This document shows, piece after piece, positions 18,943 to 26,553 of a DNA stretch of 64,000 nt. A program made the position numbers and the translations under genes. How positions within the stretch are numbered: the first letter of the stretch is position 1; every line of letters starts with the position of its first letter. The notes beneath the pieces are model-generated. The model saw only the letters and a program-made list of their open reading frames with translations, did no database searches and was not told where the DNA came from. The stretch comes from Blastococcus saxobsidens DD2 (lineage in GTDB: Bacteria; Actinomycetota; Actinomycetes; Mycobacteriales; Geodermatophilaceae), in contig NC_016943.1 of the NCBI RefSeq assembly GCF_000284015.1, positions 3,885,541 through 3,949,540 on the forward strand, given 5' to 3'.

Positions 18943-19965
18943 TCAGCAGCTCTCCGGGGTCCGGCCGGCCCGCAGGTCGGCGAGTGCCGCGAGGGCGTCG
19001 TCGAGGGTCGCGACCTTGGCCATCGGGACGCCGGCGTCGGGGCCGGCGACCGCCTCGGCGCAGTTGTCCGCCGGCACCAGGAACAGCTCGGCCCCGATGT
19101 CGCGGGCGGCGAGCATCTTCAGCGGGACGCCGCCGATCGGCCCCACGTTCCCCTCGAGGTCGATGGTGCCGGTGCCGGCCACCACCGCTCCGCCGGTCAG
19201 GTCCTCCTCCCCCACGAGGTCGAGGATCCCGAGCGTCAGCATGAGACCGGCCGAGGGCCCGCCCACGTCGGCCACCTGGATGTCCACGTCGAACGGTGCC
19301 GCCGGCTGGTCGAGCACGGAGATGCCCAGCAGCGAGCCCGCCCGGCCCTCGGCGGCCTTGGTGGTCACCGTGGTCGTGCCCGGCTCACCCAGCCGCGTGT
19401 AGCCCACGGTCACCGTGCTGCCCGGCGGGATGTCGGCGAGCACGTCGGCCAGCACGTCCGAGTCGGGCACCGGGCGCCCGTCGATCGACTCGAGCGCGTC
19501 ACCCTCCTCCAGCCGGTCCTCTGCCGGGGACTCCTCGGCCACGCCCCGGACGACGACCTTCTCCGGGTAGCCCAGCTCGCCGAGCGCGACGCTCTCGGCG
19601 GCCTGCTCGGAGGTGAGGAACGCCTGCCGGTTCACCTGCCGGGTCTCCTCCTCGCTCCGGTCCGGCGGGTACACCGTCTCCTCCGGGACGACGCTCACCT
19701 CGTCGTCGAACCAGCCACGGACCGCCTGGACCAGGCTCAGCCCACCCCGGCTGACGCCGACCGTGGTGAGGGTGAGGTCTCCGGCCACGTCGTCGCGCTC
19801 CCTGCCCTGCACCTCGATGATCGGCTCGCCGTCGATCTCCCCGAGCGTGTTGAAGGTGGGGCCGGGCACCTGCGCCACGTACGGCACCGGCACGCTCGTG
19901 CCGAGCACGCCGAACAGCAGCAGCAGCACGGCGCCCACGCTGAGGACGGCGATCCGACGGGTCAC
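18943..19965 (-). CDS. Lon-like PDZ domain serine protease (YlbL family)
   Basis: Membrane-anchored protease with its body outside the membrane. The 340 residues contain one N-terminal helix (IAVLSVGAVLLLLFGVLG), a PDZ domain at about 120-200 (VVVRGVAEESPAEDRLEEGDALESIDG) and a C-terminal Lon-type proteolytic domain with the catalytic Ser in GGPSAGLM and the catalytic Lys in GGVPLKMLAARD. A secreted-protein Cys pair (NCAEA and the terminal C) may form a disulfide. GTG 19965 is chosen because TAGGCT lies 8 bases upstream; GTG 19989 would start upstream of that box. M. tuberculosis has the same gene next to its UPF0182 gene. Confidence 0.9.
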   Translation of the reverse strand: MTRRIAVLSVGAVLLLLFGVLGTSVPVPYVAQVPGPTFNTLGEIDGEPIIEVQGRERDDVAGDLTLTTVGVSRGGLSLVQAVRGWFDDEVSVVPEETVYPPDRSEEETRQVNRQAFLTSEQAAESVALGELGYPEKVVVRGVAEESPAEDRLEEGDALESIDGRPVPDSDVLADVLADIPPGSTVTVGYTRLGEPGTTTVTTKAAEGRAGSLLGISVLDQPAAPFDVDIQVADVGGPSAGLMLTLGILDLVGEEDLTGGAVVAGTGTIDLEGNVGPIGGVPLKMLAARDIGAELFLVPADNCAEAVAGPDAGVPMAKVATLDDALAALADLRAGRTPESC

Positions 19966-19973
19966 GAGGGGCG

Positions 19974-19979
19974 AGCCTA
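19974..19979 (-). promoter_or_regulatory. -10 box of the PDZ protease gene (leaderless)
   Basis: TAGGCT on the minus strand, 8 bases before GTG 19965. The divergent DUF2342 gene has its own box 84 bases away. Confidence 0.45.
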
Positions 19980-20062
19980 TGTCGCCCACCTGGGCATCAC
20001 CTGACAGCCGCCCTGTCCGCTACCGGCGCAGCGCCGCACCCCCCGACCGAAGATCACCCGTC

Positions 20063-20068
20063 TACCGT
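20063..20068 (+). promoter_or_regulatory. -10 box of the DUF2342 gene (leaderless)
   Basis: TACCGT with 6 bases to ATG 20075. Confidence 0.5.
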
Positions 20069-20074
20069 GGATGC

Positions 20075-21469
20075 ATGAGTGACGTGCCGTTCGGCTTCGG
20101 CCCTCCCGACCGTGACCCCGAGCGCCGGGAACCCGGCCGCGGAGACCAGGGCGGCGGTGACCCGTTCGGCCTGGGAGCCCTCTTCGGGGGCATGGCGGGA
20201 GGCGGCTCGCCGGAGGACGTGCTCGGCAAGATGCCGCTGTTCGCCGAGCTGCAGAAGCTGATGAACTGGTCCGGCGGCCCGGTGAACTGGGACCTCGCCC
20301 GCCAGGGCGCGATCAGCCAACTGGCGGCCGGGCACCAGCCCTCGTCGGAGGCGGAGCGGACGGGTGCGGCCGAGTCGCTGCGGCTGGCCGACCTCTGGCT
20401 GGACCAGGTCACCGAGCTGCCGTCGGGCATCGAGCGCACCGCCGCCTGGTCACGGGTGGAGTGGGTCGAGCAGACCCAGCCGGCCTGGACCGCGCTGATC
20501 GATCCGCTCGCCGAGCGGGTGGTGGCGGCGATGACCAGCGCACTCCCCCAGGAGGCGGCCATGTCGTTCGGTCCGATCGCCGGGATCATGGGTCGGATGG
20601 GCGGCGTGATGTTCGGCGCCCAGGTCGGGCAGGCGCTGGGCAAGCTCGCCGAGGAGGTGCTCACCAGCACCGACGTCGGGCTGCCCCTGGCACCGGCCGG
20701 CACCGGGGTGCTGGTGCCGCAGAACCTGGCCGCGTTCGCCGAGGGGCTCGACCGCCCCGCCGACGAGGTCAGGCTCTTCGTGGCGCTGCGGGAGGCCGCC
20801 TCGCAGCGGCTGTTCGCGCACGTCCCGTGGCTGCGCCAGCAGCTGCAGGACGCGGTGCACGCCTACGCCCGCGGCATCACCATCGACCGCGAGGCGATCG
20901 AACGCGGGATCAACGAGGCGATGTCGGGCGGCCTGGGCGGCGGCCTGGACCCCAGCGACCCGGAGAGCATCCAGCGGCTGCTGGGCAGCGGTGTGCTGGA
21001 GCCGGAGGAGACGCCCGAGCAGCAGATGGCGCTGCGCCGGCTGGAGACGCTGCTGGCCCTGGTGGAGGGCTGGGTGGACACCGTCGTCGCGGCGGCCGCC
21101 GCCGACCGGCTCCCCGGCCACGCCGCGCTGGCCGAGACCATGCGCCGCCGGCGGGCCTCGGGCGGTCCGGCGGAGCAGACCTTCGCCACGCTCGTCGGGC
21201 TGCAGCTGCGCCCCCGCCGGCTGCGCGACGCCGCGACCGTCTGGGGCGCGATGGGGCAGCAGCACGGCAGCGCCGACCGGGACCGGCTGTGGTCGCACCC
21301 CGACCTCCTGCCGACCTCGGAGGACCTGGACGAGCCGCTGGACTTCGTCGCCCGCCAGGGTTTCGACGACGAACTGGCCGCGCTGAACGCCGACGACGCG
21401 GACCGCCCGGCGCAGGAGGAGCCGCCGGCTGACGACGAGACCGGTGAGGAGCCCGGTCAGCGCCCCTAG
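20075..21469 (+). CDS. Zinc-dependent metalloprotease family protein (DUF2342)
   Basis: A 464-residue protein of the DUF2342 / 'coenzyme F420 biosynthesis-associated' group, counterpart of Rv3195 as I recall. A Gly/Asp-rich low-complexity start of about 55 residues is followed by a helical body: LPQEAAMSFGPIAGIMGRMGGVMFGAQVGQALG, VALREAASQRLFAHVPWLRQQL, then QQMALRRLETLLALVEGWVDTVV. The classical HExxH is absent: the helix following REAASQRLFAH carries only a lone His, so the metalloprotease label is inherited from the family and not shown here. Its stop overlaps that of the convergent M48-like gene by 4 bases. Confidence 0.87.
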   Translation: MSDVPFGFGPPDRDPERREPGRGDQGGGDPFGLGALFGGMAGGGSPEDVLGKMPLFAELQKLMNWSGGPVNWDLARQGAISQLAAGHQPSSEAERTGAAESLRLADLWLDQVTELPSGIERTAAWSRVEWVEQTQPAWTALIDPLAERVVAAMTSALPQEAAMSFGPIAGIMGRMGGVMFGAQVGQALGKLAEEVLTSTDVGLPLAPAGTGVLVPQNLAAFAEGLDRPADEVRLFVALREAASQRLFAHVPWLRQQLQDAVHAYARGITIDREAIERGINEAMSGGLGGGLDPSDPESIQRLLGSGVLEPEETPEQQMALRRLETLLALVEGWVDTVVAAAAADRLPGHAALAETMRRRRASGGPAEQTFATLVGLQLRPRRLRDAATVWGAMGQQHGSADRDRLWSHPDLLPTSEDLDEPLDFVARQGFDDELAALNADDADRPAQEEPPADDETGEEPGQRP

Positions 21470-22056
21470 TCGACGATGTCGGGGGCGCCGTCCTGGCCGG
21501 CCGCGCCGGCCATGGCGGCGAGCTCGACGCCCTCGAGGAAGCCGCGCGCCCGTTCCGCCCGCGGGTAACGGGCGACCAGCACCCAGAAGCGGTCGTCGTG
21601 GCCGGGCTCGAGCAGGTGCACGAGCTCGTGCACCAGCACGTAGTCGACGACGTACTCCGGCATCGAGCGCAGCCGGCTCGACAGCCGGATGGTGCGGTCG
21701 GCCGGCGTGCACGATCCCCAGCGCCGGTGCTGGTTGTCCACCCAGCGCACGCTCGCCGGCTCCGCGAGCCCGTCGAGGTGGGCGGCCGAGAGCGCCCGGG
21801 CGCGGGCGAGGAGTTCCGCGTCGCCGCCGAGCGACCGTTTCCTGCGCTCCTCGCGGACCCGCAGCTTCGCCACCATCTGGGCGACCCAGCGCTGCTCCTC
21901 GGCCGGGCTGAACGCCGCCGGGATGAGGACCACGGTGCGGCCCATCTCGCGGTATGCGGTCACCGTGCGCCGCCGGCGCGTGCTGCGTCGGACCTCCACG
22001 AGGTCGTCGTCCGCCGGCTCAGGCAGGGCGGCGGCGTCGCGAGTGGTTCCGGGCAC
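21466..22056 (-). CDS. M48-type metallopeptidase, YgjP/WLM-like
   Basis: A 196-residue zinc metalloprotease of the YgjP (DUF45) family. The active-site helix LVHELVHLLEPGHDDRFW (near 140-157) gives HExxH with a further His as third ligand. The preceding RRWGSCTPADRTIRLSSRL is the family's second signature. The first 50 residues are charged and variable. GTG 22056 is set by a TACGGT -10 box 6 bases upstream. It is convergent with the DUF2342 gene (4-base overlap of stops). Its protein target is unknown. Confidence 0.87.
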   Translation of the reverse strand: MPGTTRDAAALPEPADDDLVEVRRSTRRRRTVTAYREMGRTVVLIPAAFSPAEEQRWVAQMVAKLRVREERRKRSLGGDAELLARARALSAAHLDGLAEPASVRWVDNQHRRWGSCTPADRTIRLSSRLRSMPEYVVDYVLVHELVHLLEPGHDDRFWVLVARYPRAERARGFLEGVELAAMAGAAGQDGAPDIVD

Positions 22057-22476
22057 GGAGGAACCGTAGGGCACCGTTCGGCCGTGGCGCCTGCGCAGGG
22101 ACACCCTCTCGGGTGCAGGTCGCACGGACGGTGGACATGGCCGCCGCTCCAGCCGGTGACGAGGCGACCGCCGGCGTGCCGTCCACACCCGGATGGGGAC
22201 ATCCGCGCAGGTCGCAGCCGCGCCGGCCACCACGGCAGGTGCCCCCTCCCGGCGCCGTCCCCCGGTTCCGCACAGCGACACGCCTGCCCGTCCCCATCGC
22301 GTCCACAGGGCTGTCCACAGCTGTGGGTGACGCACCGCCATCACGGCTGCCGGCTGTGCGGCCCCCGTGCGCCCGGGGCGGCCGCCGGAGGCATCGCGGG
22401 CGCCCGCGCCGGGTAGCGTGCTCGCGCAACGGCGCCCGGCGTGCGAGCCGGGACGCCCCAGAGACGAGGAGATCCC
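22057..22476. other. 420-base intergenic region between divergent genes
   Basis: No convincing gene. It holds the leaderless promoter of the M48-like gene at its left edge, a perfect 12-base palindrome CCACAGCTGTGG at 22315-22326 with a nearby TGTCCACAG, and a possible -10 box TAGCGT at 22414-22419 for the zinc-ribbon gene. The palindrome could be an operator, but no regulator can be named. Confidence 0.4.
22063..22068 (-). promoter_or_regulatory. -10 box of the M48-like gene (leaderless)
   Basis: TACGGT on the minus strand with 6 bases to GTG 22056. Confidence 0.5.
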
Positions 22477-22629
22477 GTGGCGGAGAGCTACAACGGCTAC
22501 TGCGTGAAGTGCAAGGAGAAGCGCGACTTCGACGGCGAGGTCAAGGTGAGCGAGTCCGGTCGCCGCATGGCACAGGGCACCTGCCCGGTGTGCGGCACCA
22601 AGATGAACCGGATCCTCGGCAAGGCCTGA
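22477..22629 (+). CDS. Small zinc-ribbon protein (DUF5679)
   Basis: A 50-residue protein with two CxxC knuckles, GYCVKCKEKRDF and GTCPVCGTKM, which should bind one zinc. The middle (VKVSESGRRMAQG) matches the DUF5679 proteins found throughout actinobacteria. Function unknown; the fold suggests nucleic-acid or protein binding. GTG 22477 follows GAGGAG by 7 bases. A pair of strong hairpins follows the stop. Confidence 0.85.
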   Translation: MAESYNGYCVKCKEKRDFDGEVKVSESGRRMAQGTCPVCGTKMNRILGKA

Positions 22630-22639
22630 GAGACACCGC

Positions 22640-22693
22640 ACCTCCCGGCCGGGAGGTCGCGACGGCGGCGTTCCTCACCCGGGACGCCGCCGT
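22640..22693 (+). terminator. Tandem hairpins after the zinc-ribbon gene
   Basis: ACCTCCCGGCCGGGAGGT (22640-22657) is a perfect palindrome. ACGGCGGCGT (22662-22671) pairs with ACGCCGCCGT (22684-22693). Confidence 0.6.
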
Positions 22694-22756
22694 TCGTCGT
22701 CCTCCCCCCTGTGGACGACGGCCGCGGGCCCACCGCCGGGCTGCCACCCTGCCGGG

Positions 22757-23872
22757 GTGAGCGACAGCGTCCATCCCCTCCTCCCGGCGGCGACCCCGCT
22801 GCTCCTCGGCGACGCCGGCAGCCTGCAGGTCGGTGGGGTCGACTCCACCGACGGCCTCCTCCTGGCGCCCGCCGCCGGCCTGGCGCCCCTGCTGCGCGGC
22901 CTGGACGGGCGCCGGTCGCAGCGGGTGGTCCGGGCCGACGCCGCCCGCGACGGCTTGGAGCCCGCCCTGGTCGACGCGGTCCTCCAGGCGTGCCGGCAGA
23001 CCGGCCTGCTCACCGACCTCGACGTCGCCGACCTGCTCGCGATCGGCACCGGACCGGCCGCGGTCGCGCGGGCGGCGGTGGAGCTGCCGGCGGCGACCGG
23101 CGCGCCCGGCAGCCGGCCTGCTGCCTGGCGGACGCGGCGGCTGGCCACCGTGGTGGTCGAGGGGGCGACACGGGTGGGCACGCCGCTGGCCGCCGTCCTC
23201 GCCGCCAGCGGGGTCGGCCGGGTGATCGTGCGCGACGCGGGGGTCGTGACCGCGGCCGACACCGTGGTGGGCGGGCTGACCGCAGCCGACGAGGGGCGGC
23301 CGCGCAGCGTGGCAGCGGCCGACGCGATCCGCCGCGCCAGCCCGCTCACCGACCTCGGCCCCCTGCCGGCCGGACTGACGCCCGACCTGACGGTGCTCAC
23401 CGGGGCCTGGGCCGCCTCGGATCCCCTGGTCGGCGGAGCCGACGGGGCACACCTGGTGGCCACCGTCCGGGGCGAGACGGGCGTCGTCGGGCCGCTGGTG
23501 GTCCCCGGCACCAGCAGCTGCCTGCACTGCGGTGACCTGCACCGCCGCGACGCGGATGCGCGATGGCCACGGCTGGCTGCGCAGCTGACCGCGACCGAGG
23601 CACCCGCCAGCGGCGCCACGCTGACCTGCCTGCTCACCGCGCTGCTGGCCGCCGGCCAGGCCCTGGCGTACCTGGACGGCGGCGGTGCGCCGCTCACCCT
23701 CGACGCCACGGTGGAGGTACGCCCACCGGAACTGCTGCCCCGCCTGCGCCGATGGCCGCCCCATCCGGCCTGCCACTGCGGCGCGACGGCCGGCGGGGCA
23801 GGGAGCCCGGGCGAGGGCGAGACACCTCCTCCCGGCGCGCCCCCGGTCGCACAGGCCACAATGGACCGCTGA
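22757..23872 (+). CDS. ThiF/E1-like protein of the cyclodehydratase partner type
   Basis: A 371-residue protein resembling the 'ocin_ThiF-like' E1-fold proteins. The mark is SCLHCGDLHRRDADARWPRL near 257-276, the CxxCxDLHRxxxDxxWP signature of proteins that hold leader peptides for YcaO enzymes. A second cysteine pair near the end (HPACHC) may complete a zinc site. The N-terminal half resembles the degenerate adenylation domain (LATVVVEGATRVGTPLAAVLAASGVGRVIVRD) but lacks the nucleotide-binding GxGxxG. No YcaO or peptide gene is near. It sits between the zinc ribbon and the ABC1 kinase, as Rv3196 does before Rv3197, so this is probably the conserved housekeeping member of that block. Confidence 0.75.
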   Translation: MSDSVHPLLPAATPLLLGDAGSLQVGGVDSTDGLLLAPAAGLAPLLRGLDGRRSQRVVRADAARDGLEPALVDAVLQACRQTGLLTDLDVADLLAIGTGPAAVARAAVELPAATGAPGSRPAAWRTRRLATVVVEGATRVGTPLAAVLAASGVGRVIVRDAGVVTAADTVVGGLTAADEGRPRSVAAADAIRRASPLTDLGPLPAGLTPDLTVLTGAWAASDPLVGGADGAHLVATVRGETGVVGPLVVPGTSSCLHCGDLHRRDADARWPRLAAQLTATEAPASGATLTCLLTALLAAGQALAYLDGGGAPLTLDATVEVRPPELLPRLRRWPPHPACHCGATAGGAGSPGEGETPPPGAPPVAQATMDR

Positions 23873-23938
23873 GCGAGCTCACGGGCTCACCGGACACGAC
23901 ACGGCGCCGCTACCACCGGGCGCCGGCGAGGAGGACGC

Positions 23939-25261
23939 GTGAGCGACGAGCGACCGGTGATGCCGCGGGGGTCGGTCGCGCGGACGGCCCGGCTGGCCTC
24001 GCTGCCCCTGGGAGCGGCGGGACGGGCCACCATGGGGCTGGGCAGGCGGTTGTCGGGGCAGTCGGCCGACGCGGTGAACGCCGAACTGCAGCAGCGCACC
24101 GCCGAGCAGTTGTTCGCCGTCCTCGGCCAGCTCAAGGGCGGCGCCATGAAACTCGGGCAGACGCTGTCGGTCTTCGAGGCGGCGGTGCCCGAGGAGATGG
24201 CGGCGCCGTACCGGGAGGCCCTCACCAAGCTGCAGGAGGAGGCGCCGCCGATGCCGGTGCGGACCGTGCACGCGGTCCTGGCCCAGCAGCTCGGCGGCAC
24301 CTGGCGGCAGCGGTTCCGCGAGTTCGACGACGCGCCGGCGGCCGCGGCCAGCATCGGGCAGGTGCACCGCGCCACCTGGCGGGACGGTCGCGACGTCGCC
24401 GTCAAGATCCAGTACCCGGGCGCGGCCACCGCGCTGATGAGCGACCTCAACCAGCTGGCCCGGTTCGCCCGGCTGTTCACCGCGGTGTTCCCCGGGCTCG
24501 ACGTCAAGCCGCTCATCGCGGAGCTGAAGGCGCGGGTGGTCGAGGAACTCGACTACACCCTGGAGGCCGACGCGCAGCGGGGCTTCGCCGTCGCCTACGC
24601 CGGCGACGAGCAGATCGCCGTGCCCCGGGTGGTGGCCAGCGCGCCCAAGGTGATCGTCTCCGAGTGGATCGAGGGCAATCCGCTCTCCCGCGTCATCGCC
24701 GACGGCAGCCGGGCCGACCGCGACCGCGCCGGCCGCCTGCTGGCGGTGCTGCACTTCTCCGCCCCCCAGCGGGCGGGCCTGCTGCACGCCGACCCGCACC
24801 CCGGGAACTTCCGGCTGCTGCCCGACGGCCGGCTCGGGGTCATCGACTTCGGGGCCACCGCGCGGCTGCCCGACGGGCATCCCGAGCCCATCGGCCGCCT
24901 GCTGCGCTGGGCACTGGCGGGCCGGGCGACGGAGGTCCTGGCCGACCTGCGCACCGAGGGCTTCGTGCGCCCCGGGATCGAGGTCGACCCCGAGGGGGTC
25001 CTGGACTACCTCCGGCCGTTGCTGGCGCCGATCGCCGGCCACCACTTCCACTTCACCCGCGCCTGGATGCAGGAGCAGGCGATGCGGATCGCCGATCCCC
25101 GCACCGAGGCCAACCGGCTGGGCCGGCAGCTGAACCTGCCGCCGGCGTACCTGCTGATCCACCGGGTGTCGATGGGGTCCATCGGCGTGCTGTGCCAGCT
25201 CGACGCCGCGGCCGACTGGCGGGCGGTGCTGGCGGAGTGGCTCCCCGGCTTCCGGGAGTGA
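23939..25261 (+). CDS. ABC1/AarF family atypical kinase
   Basis: A 440-residue UbiB/ADCK-type protein. All family motifs are present: KxGQ in MKLGQTLSVFE (near 64), the Ala-rich loop AAASIGQVHRA (near 139), VAVKIQYPG (Lys), EELDYTLEADAQ, HADPHPGNFRL (near 283) and the metal-binding Asp in VIDFGATARL. ATPase rather than protein-kinase activity is known for some relatives, usually linked to lipid or quinone metabolism. In mycobacteria the orthologue (Rv3197) lies next to whiB7 and has been tied to macrolide resistance, as I recall. Here too it converges on whiB7. GTG 23939 follows GAGGAGGA. Confidence 0.92.
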   Translation: MSDERPVMPRGSVARTARLASLPLGAAGRATMGLGRRLSGQSADAVNAELQQRTAEQLFAVLGQLKGGAMKLGQTLSVFEAAVPEEMAAPYREALTKLQEEAPPMPVRTVHAVLAQQLGGTWRQRFREFDDAPAAAASIGQVHRATWRDGRDVAVKIQYPGAATALMSDLNQLARFARLFTAVFPGLDVKPLIAELKARVVEELDYTLEADAQRGFAVAYAGDEQIAVPRVVASAPKVIVSEWIEGNPLSRVIADGSRADRDRAGRLLAVLHFSAPQRAGLLHADPHPGNFRLLPDGRLGVIDFGATARLPDGHPEPIGRLLRWALAGRATEVLADLRTEGFVRPGIEVDPEGVLDYLRPLLAPIAGHHFHFTRAWMQEQAMRIADPRTEANRLGRQLNLPPAYLLIHRVSMGSIGVLCQLDAAADWRAVLAEWLPGFRE

Positions 25262-25285
25262 GCGGCCGGGGATGATCGGCCCGTC

Positions 25286-25350
25286 CCCCCGGACCGGCGG
25301 CCTGGCGCCGGTCCGGGGGACGGGCCGGCCACGGACGTATCCGTGGCCGG
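25286..25350. terminator. Double hairpin between convergent ABC1 and whiB7 units
   Basis: CCCCCGGACCGGC (25286-25298) pairs with GCCGGTCCGGGGG (25307-25319). A second perfect stem, CCGGCCACGGA (25325-25335) with TCCGTGGCCGG (25340-25350), follows. They lie between the stops of two converging units and can serve both strands. Confidence 0.65.
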
Positions 25351-25368
25351 TCGGAGCATGCCGGCCGG

Positions 25369-25533
25369 TCAGAAGACGGCGGCGCTGGCGCGGGCGGCCC
25401 GGCGGACCGCTCGTTCGGCGCGACGGGCGGACCGGCGCGCCAGGTAGAGCCGCCGGGCGCGTGATGCGGCCATCGCCTCGGCCTGCAGCTCGCGCATGCG
25501 GTTGGTCGCCAGCTGGTGTTCGAGCATGTGCAT
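25369..25533 (-). CDS. Small Arg/Ala-rich protein downstream of whiB7
   Basis: A 54-residue basic protein starting MHMLEHQLATNRMRELQAEA and then made almost wholly of Ala and Arg (RRSARRAERAVRRAARAS), likely one long amphipathic helix. ATG 25533 has GGAGGA 7 bases upstream, a strong site. It lies 95 bases after whiB7 on the same strand, past a moderate hairpin, so it may be co-expressed or separately expressed under the same stress. No known family is recognised. The resemblance to short helical tails of ribosome- or nucleic-acid-binding proteins is only compositional. Confidence 0.6.
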   Translation of the reverse strand: MHMLEHQLATNRMRELQAEAMAASRARRLYLARRSARRAERAVRRAARASAAVF

Positions 25534-25550
25534 GGTGGGTTCCTCCGGGT

Positions 25551-25570
25551 GGCGGCCCGGCGGGGCCGCC
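25551..25570 (-). terminator. Hairpin after whiB7
   Basis: GGCGGCC (25551-25557) pairs with GGCCGCC (25564-25570), 58 bases past the whiB7 stop. No U tract, so it may only weaken read-through into the small gene. Confidence 0.35.
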
Positions 25571-25628
25571 GGGTGCGCTGGATGTCGGTTGTCGGGTGTC
25601 GGTCCACCGGTCGTCGACGGGCGTGGGC

Positions 25629-25997
25629 TCACGCGGCGACGACCTTGCGGGGACGGCCGCGGGGCCGCTTCCGCGCGATGACCGCACCGCGCTCGAAGAT
25701 CTCGCCGCCCCAGACGCCCCAGGGCTCGGCGCGGTCGAGCGCGCCGGCCAGGCAGGAGTCCCGGGCCGGGCAGTCGCCGCAGAAGCTCTTGGCGAGCTCC
25801 AGCTGGGCCGGGCTCTCGGAGAACCACAGCTCGGGGTCCTGGACCCGGCACGGCAGGGGGCGCCGGACCGGTGCGGGTGACAGCGGGGGGTGTGGTCGCC
25901 GCCGGTGGGGTGGGTGAGGGCTGCTCGGCGTGGCGCCGCCGGTCCAGGGGAGCCCGGGCCGGCGGTGGGACGTCGGGCGGTCGATCGTCTGCTGCAC
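25629..25997 (-). CDS. whiB7: WhiB7 redox-sensing transcription factor
   Basis: Iron-sulfur regulator that binds the primary sigma factor and switches on intrinsic multidrug-resistance genes. The 122 residues contain the four cluster cysteines (one in RPLPCRV, then CGDCPARDSC near 73-82), the family turn GVWGGE (near 95) and the AT-hook RGRPRK near the end that sets WhiB7 apart from other WhiB proteins. The first 45 residues are Pro/Arg-rich and longer than in mycobacteria. GTG 25997 follows GAGGAGG by about 8 bases. Upstream lie an intrinsic terminator, an upstream ORF and a promoter split by an IS630 element (see those entries). Neighbours ABC1 kinase and uvrD2 match the mycobacterial locus. 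Confidence 0.93.
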   Translation of the reverse strand: MQQTIDRPTSHRRPGLPWTGGATPSSPHPPHRRRPHPPLSPAPVRRPLPCRVQDPELWFSESPAQLELAKSFCGDCPARDSCLAGALDRAEPWGVWGGEIFERGAVIARKRPRGRPRKVVAA

Positions 25998-26070
25998 GGC
26001 CGCTCCTCCTCGTACTGGTCGGGTACGGCCGGCGGGAGGTCCGCCGACCGAGGTCGGGGGCCGGGCGCCG

Positions 26071-26122
26071 CGGAGGAAAAGAGAAGAGGCCGCGGATCCC
26101 GGGGTTCGGGTTCCGCGGCCTC
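26071..26122 (-). promoter_or_regulatory. Intrinsic terminator / attenuator in the whiB7 leader
   Basis: On the minus strand an 11-base stem (GAGGCCGCGGA with TCCGCGGCCTC, at 26112-26122 and 26086-26096) is followed at once by TTCTCTTTTCC. It lies 19 bases past the upstream-ORF stop and 74 bases before whiB7. In mycobacteria whiB7 is kept off by such a terminator until ribosome stalling on a leader ORF frees it (established for that genus); the same layout is seen here. Confidence 0.75.
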
Positions 26123-26141
26123 GAGGAGGACCGGTGAGCGG

Positions 26142-26468
26142 CTAGCTCAGCGGTCTCCCCGGAGATCGGATCCCGAGGGTGGTGCCGTCGTTCTGGGGCA
26201 GGTAGGTGGACACGGGGAAGTGCTCGGCGGTGCGGAGCGACTTCGGGCGCCGGTCGAAGGCGGAGGCGATGCGGGGCGTGCCCGTGTCAGCGGTTCCGCC
26301 GGCGACCCCGGTGGCCGGCTGGACGCCGGTGCAGGCCGCGATGGGCAGACCGGTGCCCTCGTGCCGGGCGGCGCGGCCGGCCATGGTCGGGCCACCCGCG
26401 CGCACATCGACGCCGTCCCGGCCCAGGAGGTCGGTGGAGGCAGCAGTGGTCCAGGTGATGCTGGTCAT
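26142..26468 (-). CDS. Upstream ORF in the whiB7 leader
   Basis: A 108-codon frame starting ATG 26468 with AAGGAGG about 10 bases upstream and ending TAG 26142, just before the attenuator hairpin. The peptide (starting MTSITWTTAASTDLLGRDGV) matches no family I know and is rich in Thr, Gly and Arg, with little sign of a folded core. Position, ribosome site and lack of homology fit a regulatory leader frame whose translation state sets whiB7 read-through. It is longer than the mycobacterial leader ORF. It could instead be a short protein of unknown function. Confidence 0.6.
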   Translation of the reverse strand: MTSITWTTAASTDLLGRDGVDVRAGGPTMAGRAARHEGTGLPIAACTGVQPATGVAGGTADTGTPRIASAFDRRPKSLRTAEHFPVSTYLPQNDGTTLGIRSPGRPLS

Positions 26469-26547
26469 CGGGATGCCCCTCCTTCCTCTGCCCGCGCACC
26501 GGCCGGGCGGCCGGGCGTGCACGGTGGTGCAGCGCGTGTGGAACGGG

Positions 26548-26553
26548 ACACTA
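26548..26553 (-). promoter_or_regulatory. -10 box of whiB7, at the IS630 junction
   Basis: TAGTGT on the minus strand. Its first two bases are the TA target copy of the IS630 element, the last four are host DNA. The original partner -35 is now 1.25 kb away at 27808-27813. Confidence 0.6.

Noticed and set aside
16661-19402. A 913-codon plus-strand frame opposite UPF0182 and the PDZ protease
   Set aside because: Shadow of two well-supported genes; Val/Asp/Arg-rich composition without any motif.
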